This document shows positions 6,738 to 13,311 of a stretch of DNA of 13,311 nt, in pieces (within the stretch, counting starts at the first letter, position 1; each line of letters starts with the position of its first letter). A program made the translations under genes and the position numbers. The notes beneath the pieces are model-generated. The model made no database searches. It was given only the letters and a program-made list of their open reading frames with translations, and had not been told where the DNA came from. Origin of the DNA: Planctomycetota bacterium (GTDB lineage Bacteria; Planctomycetota; Phycisphaerae; Sedimentisphaerales; Anaerohalosphaeraceae); the NCBI GenBank assembly GCA_003644175.1, contig QNBS01000029.1, positions 1 through 13,311 of the forward strand, given 5' to 3'.

Positions 6738-7577
6738 ATGAACAGACGACCAGGACATAAAGGATTTTCACTGACTGAAGTGCTGTTGGCGGCAGGCATC
6801 CTCGTGATCGGCTTTATGCTGATTGCAGGCTCCCTGCCGGTCGGCATCAAGCTGACCGCGATGGGCACGGAGCGCACCATCGGCGCGGTGGCGGCCGATG
6901 AGGCGTTTGCCAAGGTCCGGCTCTTCGGCCTGCGCAACCCGACCCCGGCGGACCCCTGGCCTGCCGATCCGAATGTTCATTGTGTCGATTACGCCGGTGT
7001 TTCACAGTTGATTTTGACGCCCAACAGCGACGAATACAGCTATCCGTCCACGGATGTTCGACCCGATACAAAGAAATACTACTGGGCGGCGATGTGCAAA
7101 TACAATCTGTTCGATCTGGGCCTTGATACGTTTCAGGTCACGGTCTTTGTCAGCCGGGATACGGGACTAAATACCCGGTATCCATACCCTTCATGGAACC
7201 CTTTGAACACGAATCCTTTGCTGCTTGCACGTTACCCCCGCCCCGTGCAGGTACCGGTGGACGCGATGGGTGCAACCGGCATGGTCGATACGATACAGGT
7301 GGTGGCAACCCCACTTTCCGATTCTCAGGAGATGGCGCGGCTTATCACCGATGAGAGCGTCCTGTTGGATGACCGTACCGGACAGATAATGCGTGTGCTG
7401 AAGCGCGGCGTAAATAATCCCATAAGCGGCATATATGATCCCACAATCATCCGCCTGGAGAACAAGCTTTTTGATGCCGGCTTTGGCCCCAGGCATGTCT
7501 GGGTGATACCGCCGGCAAAGGGCAGCGGACGCTATCCGGGCGTGGGTGTGTATCAGCGGACGATCAAGTTTAAGTAG
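6738..7577 (+). CDS. gspI: GspI/PilV-like minor pseudopilin
   Basis: Probable minor pseudopilin of 279 aa. Leader MNRRPGHKG, then FSLTEVLLAAGILVIGFMLI; cleavage G9/F10, Glu5 at E14. The pattern FSLTEVLLA followed by GTERTIGAVAADEAFAKVRL resembles GspI/PilV, in which an Ala-rich helix continues past the membrane segment. The rest (about residues 60-279) is longer than a classical GspI and not recognised; it includes a short TGQIMRVLKRGV segment. The frame is open back to a TTG at 6705 overlapping the previous stop, but the ATG at 6738 gives the normal short leader and is preferred, although its Shine-Dalgarno is weak. It is 29 nt from gspH and 13 nt from gspJ, so translation is probably coupled. 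Confidence 0.7.
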   Translation: MNRRPGHKGFSLTEVLLAAGILVIGFMLIAGSLPVGIKLTAMGTERTIGAVAADEAFAKVRLFGLRNPTPADPWPADPNVHCVDYAGVSQLILTPNSDEYSYPSTDVRPDTKKYYWAAMCKYNLFDLGLDTFQVTVFVSRDTGLNTRYPYPSWNPLNTNPLLLARYPRPVQVPVDAMGATGMVDTIQVVATPLSDSQEMARLITDESVLLDDRTGQIMRVLKRGVNNPISGIYDPTIIRLENKLFDAGFGPRHVWVIPPAKGSGRYPGVGVYQRTIKFK

Positions 7578-7579
7578 CC

Positions 7580-7584
7580 GGAAG
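7580..7584 (+). promoter_or_regulatory. Shine-Dalgarno deciding the gspJ start
   Basis: GGAAG just after the gspI stop, 6 nt before the ATG at 7591. The frame is open upstream to an ATG at 7546 inside gspI, but that would place 15 extra residues before a normal MKKA leader. Confidence 0.65.
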
Positions 7585-7590
7585 TTTGCG

Positions 7591-8772
7591 ATGAAGAAGG
7601 CGTTTACAATAACGGAACTCTTGTTGGCGATATCGCTTATGGTCGTCCTGCTGGCGACCAGCGGCATTGTGTTCCAGACCGCCGTCAAGGCGCACCGAAC
7701 GGCGTCGGCAACCGCCGAAATCGCACGCAAACTCCGAGGAATAACCGACCAGCTAAACGCCGACTTCAAAGGACTGCGAAAAGACGGCGAGATATTCATT
7801 ACCTGGGCGCCGTATCCGGTGGACGATGACGGGGACGGACAGGTTGACCGGTACGAAAGGTTCGACCGGATTATGTTTTTTGCCGACGGCGATTTTCAAT
7901 CATACAAGGAATGGCCCATAAACGATCCGGGGGGCGCAGTGATACATGGCAATATTGCCCGGATATCTTATATGTTGGCCGAGGACTACATGGGTAATAA
8001 GGCCCCACAGAAGGTTGACCAGGAGAGGGTGTTGGCTCGCAGTCAGCATATCTATACTGCCGAAGCCGCTTTGGTGGACTTTGCTCAGCAACCGAACGGT
8101 ACTTTTCTTCCAGTGCCCCCGCGAAGCAACTGGATTGATCCGGGAGATATCCCTAATTCATTTATCAAGATGCCTCCGCCTCCGCCGCCGGCGACCAATG
8201 ACATGATACCAGGCAATAACACTTATGAATATGACAATCTGACGCTTGAGGAATGGCTCAACCGTGATTGGGTTGACAAGAGTCTCATGTTAACGGTTGT
8301 CAGTGATGTGTCTGTTGGAGGAGTCAATCTGGACGGAGGTCTGGTGGTGGATGTGGCCGGCAAAGCTCCCGTCAATATACATCAACTTCTGGCCGAGGGA
8401 GTGGGATCGTTCAGTGTGCAGGGTTGGTATGGGCCTGCTCAAAGATGGTTTCCGGAGGTCATAATAGATGAGCAGGGCAACTTTGTAGTGAACGATTTCA
8501 GAGTGGCGGCAGGCAATCCGGGCGAGCTTGATTTGACGTTTCCTCCGCGGCTGATCTATCCGTGGCCGTGGGACCTCGATCCTGTGGCGGATGCGGGAGT
8601 GGTGGATTTTGGGGGGAGCGTGAATTATCCGAGGTGGATGATCAATGATACGAATTTCAATTCGATACCGGGTTTGGGCAGGGCGTTAAAGTTTACTTTT
8701 ACGCTTTATGACTCGAAAGGTGTTTTCAAAGAAGGCAAGAAATTTACTCATGTTGTTTATCTGGATGATTAG
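7591..8772 (+). CDS. gspJ: GspJ-like minor pseudopilin
   Basis: Probable minor pseudopilin of 393 aa, longer than a usual GspJ of about 200. It has a very short leader, MKKA, then FTITELLLAISLMVVLLATSG; cleavage A4/F5, Glu5 at E9. The following helix, with TASATAEIARKLRGITDQLNADF, is typical of GspJ/PulJ, where the N-terminal helix leads into a beta domain. An EF-hand-like loop DDDGDGQVD lies at 78-86, followed by FDRIMFFADGD. A run of six prolines (195-200) separates the middle from a C-terminal half that contains VPLDG-free, unrecognised sequence ending in KFTFTLYDSKGVFKEGKKF, a strand pattern common at pseudopilin C-termini. It is followed by a 157-nt gap holding a palindromic repeat. Confidence 0.75.
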   Translation: MKKAFTITELLLAISLMVVLLATSGIVFQTAVKAHRTASATAEIARKLRGITDQLNADFKGLRKDGEIFITWAPYPVDDDGDGQVDRYERFDRIMFFADGDFQSYKEWPINDPGGAVIHGNIARISYMLAEDYMGNKAPQKVDQERVLARSQHIYTAEAALVDFAQQPNGTFLPVPPRSNWIDPGDIPNSFIKMPPPPPPATNDMIPGNNTYEYDNLTLEEWLNRDWVDKSLMLTVVSDVSVGGVNLDGGLVVDVAGKAPVNIHQLLAEGVGSFSVQGWYGPAQRWFPEVIIDEQGNFVVNDFRVAAGNPGELDLTFPPRLIYPWPWDLDPVADAGVVDFGGSVNYPRWMINDTNFNSIPGLGRALKFTFTLYDSKGVFKEGKKFTHVVYLDD

Positions 8773-8799
8773 TTAGTTCATGTTGCAGAAACAGGATTT

Positions 8800-8886
8800 G
8801 TCATTCCCGCGAAGCTTGTCCCCGCGAAAGCGGGGAGCGCCGAATCCAGTTTTTGGCGTCTGGACCCCCGCTTTCGCGGGGGTGAC
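8800..8886. repeat. GC-rich palindromic REP/MITE-like repeat
   Basis: The element begins GTCATTCCCGCGAA and ends GCGGGGGTGAC. It contains CCCCGC-GAAA-GCGGGG (8820-8835) and CCCCCGC-TTTC-GCGGGGG (8865-8882). Each is a hairpin, and the two are also complementary to each other around an inner TCCAG/CTGGA stem (8845-8849 with 8860-8864). The left arm has CCCGCGAA twice (8806-8813 and 8821-8828), so the element looks slightly rearranged. Palindromes of this type are widespread between genes in many bacterial phyla. Read on the minus strand it gives the ESGGPDAKNW-like peptide seen in many spurious gene calls. There is no T-tract, so it is not a standard terminator. Confidence 0.75.
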
Positions 8887-8929
8887 ATCGAAAAGGAATT
8901 AGTTTGGTGCTTACGATGGCGGCCTTGAG

Positions 8930-11803
8930 ATGGAAATGAAACCGACAAAACCTGCCCGTTCCGACAGTCGCAGGGGTTCTGCACTTATTATGGTTGTGGT
9001 GCTGACGGTGCTGCTTGCGGTGATCGGGGTGCTCTTTGTGATGGCCTCGCGCATCGACGAGATGGCGACTTCGTCGGTGGTCTATGACCGCGAGCTTGAC
9101 TACGCCGTCGAATCGGTGGTCGAACTGATCTCGCAGCGGCTCACCGACGATCTGATGGGTGGGGTGGACGAGAGGGGTGTGGTGGACGAAAGGTCCTTTG
9201 ACTCTCCCGGCATCCGCGACAACTGGCTGTCGACGATCGAGCCGGAGTCCCTGGGAGATAACGGAACGCCGGCCGATTACACAGATGATATTTTCGCGTG
9301 GCCACACTTGAGCGATATCACCGGCGATATTCGAGCGGCAGGCTGGATAGGCCTTTTTGCCGACATTTACAGTAGCGCCGACGCCAATGATGTTGTGCCC
9401 GCAGACGCCGACGGCGACGGCGTTGTCGACAGTCTCTGGGTCAGACTGCCCGACGTAACCACCGGTCGCGGAAGGCCGGTCTTTGCCGCGGTCCGCATAA
9501 TCGACAACTGCGGCATGTTGAATCTCAACACCGCTCACACGCTTGCTCCCGGCAGCGAGGGAAGGTATCTTTCCGAAGTGGATTATGAGAGGTTTCTTCG
9601 AGGAACGGATCGGCAGTTCAACTACGACGCCATTCGATACGCGCGCCAGGGCGGCCCGAGACCGTTGCCGCCGCTTATCGACCTACCGGATGTGTACCAT
9701 CACAATGCGATAATGCACATTGAAAATCCCGGACCGGATTACGCGCTCTTCGACATCGGCGATGAACTGGAAATACGCAACCGTTTTCTGCTGACCAGTC
9801 TGTTTGAGGCGCGGTTTGAGCGCCTCGATGTTGCCAATTACACACTCGATGCCGGCGGTGGCATATACGGGTCGCTGCAGATTCCGGTTGAGCCCGGAAT
9901 AGCCGGGTATTTTGATGCCGGCACGAGTTTCCCGTATACGCATTTTGATAAATGGAAATGGCGTCTTGATCCGAACAATTTTGACGATACCAGCGGGGCG
10001 TGGGTTGCCCCCGGTATTCCGATTGATTATCGGTTCAAGTACGATCGTCGGCATGTCTGTACGTTTTACAGTTTCGACCGCAATCTTCGATTAGGAATGT
10101 ACCGGGGGCATGAGGGTGTTCCACCCATCCGGGATGATGCGGGTAATCCGCTGCTGATGATATTCGATCCGGACCCGGTGGCGGTATGCACTCGTATCGC
10201 AGAATGGGACCCGGCGATCATGCCGGCGGGGGGCTACAATTACAACAATGTCGAAACGCGCGTGCAGATACTCAAGCTTCTCTATGCCTTTCGCGCTTAC
10301 TCTCTGGCAAAATACCCGACCGAGAATTTCAAGGAAGCCGCCAGAGGCGCCGCACAGGTCGTCGCCAATATGATTGACTATGTCGACGACAACAACCCTC
10401 TGACGGAGGGTCCCTTCTTTGACCCGGCCTACGGAGGCCAGACCAACGATAATCCCACATATATCGACCGCAACGTAATCCGGCAGTTGATATGGGAAGT
10501 CAGCGGTTATCTCAGCGGTGGACTGAACGCCATCGATATCGATGTTGCTGCGCAGTACGACTTCGGCATCGGCGTCACGGACCCGAATGAGACAATCTAC
10601 GGCTACGAGCGCCAGCCGTTTATCTCAGAGATTGTGCGCTACGACGACGGCGGCGGAACTACTTACTATGCAATCGAACTCTGTAATCCGTATGAAAATC
10701 CTAATGGAGCTATCGACCTTAACGGCTGGCGGATCAAGATCGGTTCGGATGTATATCCGCTTGCATCCGGCGCCCTATGGCAGGGCAGCACTCTCGAAGT
10801 CGAACCTGCCACAGGGTCGCGAGTACCTGGGCGGGCCGTGATCGTTAGCGACGTGCAGATTGTCAATCCGGTTGCTTCCTTCCCTGTCCTTGTTATCGAG
10901 GTTGCCGGAATGACCATTCCAGCCGGTACGGTTGTTGAATTGCAGCGGCCTGACCCTGCAAGGTCGGGTGAGTTTATTACCGTCGACAAGACTGAAGCCG
11001 CTCAGGCCGACTATATTAATGGCGACACTGACTGGCGTTCCAGTAAGCGCGATGATACCAAGTGGAAGTTTACAAACGCCGGCTCCTACGCTGGTAATAG
11101 CGTACGGACGTTGGGCCGTCCAAACGCAGTCAGCCTGACTCCTGATGGCTACCAGATGCCTGTGGCCGACGATAATGTGCCCATCGGGACGCTTGGCGAT
11201 TTTGTGATGGTTCTGCGGGTCGGCAACGAGAAGGGCGGCGATCCCAATACGGTAACCGAGCATGTGGCTGCGGCTTCGGATGAGGGCGATGTCAGGACAG
11301 ATGTTGCATCCGGTCCTCCTTATCCGCTCGATTATGTTTGCTTCGTGGGTCGGCCCGAGGGTACGCTTCCCGGACGGATCAATGTCAATACGGCTACGAA
11401 AGAGGTGATTCGAGCGGCGATCGATCCGAATTCCAACTGGAATCCGGATTATGAAGTGTTGGCGAACAATATCGTGGACAACCGGCCTTTCGAACGTGTG
11501 GCGGACCTGCTTAGTGTGGGCGGATTCAAGCAGTTTGCCGCCGATGCTGTTGGCGTCGGCGATCCGGATATGCGCGGCGATTTCGAGGAGCGGGACTGGA
11601 TACTGTCGCGGGTCGCCAACAAGCTTACCGTTCGCAGCGACGTTTTTACCGCCTATATCCTCGTTCGTCTCGGCTACGACGGGCCCGAGCGACGGATGAT
11701 CGCAATTTTCGACCGCAGCAACGTCTATAAGCCCGCAGACCCCCGGGCCGTACCGGAAAAACCGCGAATTATCGCCCTCCACCCCGTAGGCGACCCAAGA
11801 TAA
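8930..11803 (+). CDS. gspK: oversized GspK-like pseudopilus tip protein
   Basis: Probable tip-type minor pseudopilin of 957 aa; classical GspK is about 330. The N-terminus has a basic leader ending DSRRG, then SALIMVVVLTVLLAVIGVLFV; cleavage G16/S17. Mature position 5 is Met, not Glu, which fits GspK, the minor pseudopilin known for lacking Glu5. GspK landmarks are FAAVRIIDNCGMLNLNTAHT (residues 185-204) and, far downstream, RINVNTATKEVIRAAI (about 815-830) with NRPFERVADLLSVGGF (about 850-866), the helix-hairpin-helix-like part. An EF-hand-like loop DADGDGVVD is at 159-167. Between the landmarks lie some 600 extra residues. Part of this (about 579-672) has YYAIELCNPYENPNGAIDLN followed by GWRI and later GRAVIVSD, the pattern of a lamin-tail-type immunoglobulin-like domain. 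The ATG at 8936 is an alternative start. It is the last pseudopilus gene. Confidence 0.8.
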   Translation: MEMKPTKPARSDSRRGSALIMVVVLTVLLAVIGVLFVMASRIDEMATSSVVYDRELDYAVESVVELISQRLTDDLMGGVDERGVVDERSFDSPGIRDNWLSTIEPESLGDNGTPADYTDDIFAWPHLSDITGDIRAAGWIGLFADIYSSADANDVVPADADGDGVVDSLWVRLPDVTTGRGRPVFAAVRIIDNCGMLNLNTAHTLAPGSEGRYLSEVDYERFLRGTDRQFNYDAIRYARQGGPRPLPPLIDLPDVYHHNAIMHIENPGPDYALFDIGDELEIRNRFLLTSLFEARFERLDVANYTLDAGGGIYGSLQIPVEPGIAGYFDAGTSFPYTHFDKWKWRLDPNNFDDTSGAWVAPGIPIDYRFKYDRRHVCTFYSFDRNLRLGMYRGHEGVPPIRDDAGNPLLMIFDPDPVAVCTRIAEWDPAIMPAGGYNYNNVETRVQILKLLYAFRAYSLAKYPTENFKEAARGAAQVVANMIDYVDDNNPLTEGPFFDPAYGGQTNDNPTYIDRNVIRQLIWEVSGYLSGGLNAIDIDVAAQYDFGIGVTDPNETIYGYERQPFISEIVRYDDGGGTTYYAIELCNPYENPNGAIDLNGWRIKIGSDVYPLASGALWQGSTLEVEPATGSRVPGRAVIVSDVQIVNPVASFPVLVIEVAGMTIPAGTVVELQRPDPARSGEFITVDKTEAAQADYINGDTDWRSSKRDDTKWKFTNAGSYAGNSVRTLGRPNAVSLTPDGYQMPVADDNVPIGTLGDFVMVLRVGNEKGGDPNTVTEHVAAASDEGDVRTDVASGPPYPLDYVCFVGRPEGTLPGRINVNTATKEVIRAAIDPNSNWNPDYEVLANNIVDNRPFERVADLLSVGGFKQFAADAVGVGDPDMRGDFEERDWILSRVANKLTVRSDVFTAYILVRLGYDGPERRMIAIFDRSNVYKPADPRAVPEKPRIIALHPVGDPR

Positions 11804-11826
11804 TCGCAGTATTGCATTTTGCCGGA

Positions 11827-11832
11827 TATAAT
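11827..11832 (+). promoter_or_regulatory. possible -10 box upstream of the sulfatase
   Basis: A perfect TATAAT lies 91 nt before the sulfatase ATG, in a 120-nt gap after gspK. No good -35 hexamer is found at 16-18 nt; the nearest TTGCAT is only 9 nt upstream. The remainder of the gap has three near-identical 5-mers (GTTGT, GTTGT, GTTGG at 11872-11886) and no convincing terminator hairpin. Confidence 0.25.
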
Positions 11833-11910
11833 CGCTTGCTTTCTGCGCCGTATTGTGCATAATTGTGTCGCGTTGTGTTGTGTTGGGTTCAATAATGAGA
11901 AAACTCAGTT

Positions 11911-11915
11911 GGAGG
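11911..11915 (+). promoter_or_regulatory. strong Shine-Dalgarno of the sulfatase
   Basis: GGAGG, 8 nt before the ATG at 11924. It fixes the start of a gene that has no stop codon in the window. Confidence 0.75.
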
Positions 11916-11923
11916 GTTGTTCT

Positions 11924-13311
11924 ATGAAGCGTCGTGACTTCCTGAAATACGCAGGGTTTGCCGCCATATCAGCGGATTTTTGGGGAGGTTGGCCCTGTGA
12001 TTTGTCGGCGGCGACCAGAAAATCGAAACGTCCCAACATTGTGTGGATCTGTGCAGAAGATATGTCGCCGCACATGGGCTGTTACGGCGAGACGACCATC
12101 AAGACGCCGAACATAGACCGCCTGGCTAAGGAAGGGACACTGTTTCAAAATGCCTTCATTACATGTCCGGTGTGTTCGCCGAGCAGGTCGGCGATGGAGA
12201 CCGGGATGCACCAGACAAGCATCGGCGCCCATAACCATCGTTCATCCAGGCATAACGTTAAAATTAAACTCCCCCTCCACATCAAGTTGGTTTCGGAGTA
12301 TTTTCAGCAGGCCGGTTTCTACACATCCAACGGTGGAATGTTGAACATCGGCAATTTGTCGAAGACCAAATCGGGCAAGACCGACTATAATTTCGTCTGG
12401 GACAAAAGCGTTTACGACGGTTCGCAGTGGAGCGGGCGAAAGGACGGTCAGCCCTTCTTTGCACAGTTCCAGATTCACGGGGGCAAGAGCCGCTCTGCAA
12501 AAGTCGCCAATCCCGTCAATCCTGCCAACGTCAAGCTGCCGCCTTACTATCCGGACGATTACATCCTGCGCGCCGACTGGGCGACATACCTCAACAGCGT
12601 TATTCAAACCGATATCGAAGTCGGACAGATAATGAAGCAACTGGAAGACGAAGGGATTGCCGACGAGACAATAGTATTCTTCTGGACCGATCACGGCATC
12701 AGCCACATTCGCGGCAAACAGTTCCTTTATGAAGAGGGGATACATATTCCGCTGATCGTCCGCGGCCCGGGAATAAAAGCCGGCTGCATCCGCGAAGATC
12801 TCGCCGAGCACATCGATATCACCTGCACGTCGCTCGACCTTGCCGGCATCAGCGTTCCAAGCCACATGCAGGGCGGAAAACTGTTTTCCAAAGGCGCCGG
12901 CGCCCGTGAGTATGTTTTTGCCGCAAGGGACCGGTGCGATGAGACCGTAGATCGCATTCGCTGTGTGCGAACGCAGCGATTCAAATACATACGCAACTAC
13001 TATTCCAACCGATCCGGCGCCCAGCCGAACCGCTACAAGGACGGCAAGCTGATCATGCAAAGGATGCGGCAGCTTTACGCCGCCGGCAAGCTCGACGCCA
13101 ACCAGAAAAAGCCGTTTTTGCCGACCCGGCCCGTCGAGGAGTTATACGATCTGAAGCAGGACCCCTGCGAACTCAATAACCTCGCCGCCGACCGCAAATA
13201 TGCCGAAACGCTCGATCATCTGCGGACGAAACTTGATGAATGGATGGCCGAGACGCGGGACCTGGGCCAGATACCGGAGCCGATTCTCGCCGAACTGAGT
13301 TCAAAGTATGA
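11924..13311 (+). CDS. Tat-exported sulfatase, 3' end outside window
   Basis: Type I (formylglycine-dependent) sulfatase, hydrolysing a sulfate ester or N-sulfate, probably on a glycan. At least 462 codons are visible; the frame is open to the right edge. The N-terminus MKRRDFLKYAGFAAISA is a twin-arginine signal (R-R-D-F-L-K), so export of a folded enzyme is expected. PNIVWICAEDMSPHMGCYG (37-55) supplies metal ligands E45 and D46. The modification site is C84-S-P-S-R88, followed by the expected downstream GMHQTSIGAHNHR. FFWTDHG (252-258) gives D256 and H257, and K265 follows in HIRGKQFLYEEG. The EELYDLKQDPCELNNLA stretch is the usual C-terminal sulfatase segment. The E-D pair and overall layout resemble the N-sulfoglucosamine (heparan) sulfohydrolase-like group, but substrate cannot be settled here. 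It follows gspK by 120 nt and may have its own promoter. Confidence 0.92.
   Translation, partial: MKRRDFLKYAGFAAISADFWGGWPCDLSAATRKSKRPNIVWICAEDMSPHMGCYGETTIKTPNIDRLAKEGTLFQNAFITCPVCSPSRSAMETGMHQTSIGAHNHRSSRHNVKIKLPLHIKLVSEYFQQAGFYTSNGGMLNIGNLSKTKSGKTDYNFVWDKSVYDGSQWSGRKDGQPFFAQFQIHGGKSRSAKVANPVNPANVKLPPYYPDDYILRADWATYLNSVIQTDIEVGQIMKQLEDEGIADETIVFFWTDHGISHIRGKQFLYEEGIHIPLIVRGPGIKAGCIREDLAEHIDITCTSLDLAGISVPSHMQGGKLFSKGAGAREYVFAARDRCDETVDRIRCVRTQRFKYIRNYYSNRSGAQPNRYKDGKLIMQRMRQLYAAGKLDANQKKPFLPTRPVEELYDLKQDPCELNNLAADRKYAETLDHLRTKLDEWMAETRDLGQIPEPILAELSSKY

Noticed and set aside
8820..8882. Rho-independent terminator after gspJ
   Set aside because: The hairpins are strong, but no T-run follows either one, and gspK continues the same gene set.
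8801..9538. 245-codon open frame on the minus strand
   Set aside because: It lies antisense to gspK, and its last part is translated from the palindromic repeat, giving the ESGGPD-type peptide typical of spurious calls. It has no recognisable domain.
10775..11860. 361-codon open frame on the minus strand
   Set aside because: It is antisense to the C-terminal GspK landmarks (INVNTA and the helix-hairpin-helix-like part) and has no recognisable family signature.
12242..13060. 272-codon open frame on the minus strand
   Set aside because: It is antisense to the sulfatase, which has a full set of catalytic motifs, a Tat signal and a strong Shine-Dalgarno.

Overview
The window carries one co-directional (+ strand) gene cluster for a type II secretion (T2SS) / type IV pilus-like pseudopilus. 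The order is gspE (5'-truncated), gspF, four GspG-like major-type pseudopilin genes, then gspH-, gspI-, gspJ- and gspK-like minor pseudopilin genes. A Tat-type sulfatase gene follows and runs off the right edge. The G-H-I-J-K order matches classical T2SS operons. Several traits suggest a Planctomycetota or related PVC bacterium, perhaps a Phycisphaerae-like lineage: long divergent pseudopilins, an oversized GspK-like protein with a lamin-tail-like insert, and a neighbouring formylglycine sulfatase with a Tat signal. This placement is inferred from gene style and was not tested by any search.

Layout: 1-2094 encodes the assembly ATPase and the polytopic platform protein, separated by only 11 nt. 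Positions 2153-5755 encode four proteins with class III (prepilin) leaders. Three are about 310-residue paralogues of one another. The fourth (154 aa) is close to a normal GspG. All four end in an S-x-G-x-D-G-type acidic motif like the calcium site of GspG. Positions 5857-8772 encode GspH-, GspI- and GspJ-like minor pseudopilins, and 8930-11803 encodes a 957-residue GspK-like protein. Positions 11924-13311 are a sulfatase without a stop codon in the window.

Three intergenic gaps are enlarged by repeat DNA. The gap at 3569-3821 holds a 178-bp element with 25-bp perfect terminal inverted repeats and a 7-bp flanking direct repeat, and one copy of that direct repeat supplies the Shine-Dalgarno of the next gene. 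The gap at 5756-5856 is almost entirely an in-register degenerate 7-bp periodic array. The gap at 8773-8929 holds a GC-rich palindromic REP/MITE-like repeat. Other gaps are short (11-58 nt), except for 120 nt before the sulfatase, consistent with one operon later interrupted by repeats.

Expected working: the ATPase at the inner membrane drives the platform protein to extrude pseudopilins from the membrane into a periplasmic pseudopilus, with the H/I/J/K set initiating and capping it. No prepilin peptidase, secretin (GspD) or GspC/L/M gene is in the window. The sulfatase is a plausible exported enzyme of polysaccharide degradation, but nothing in the sequence proves it is a substrate of this system.
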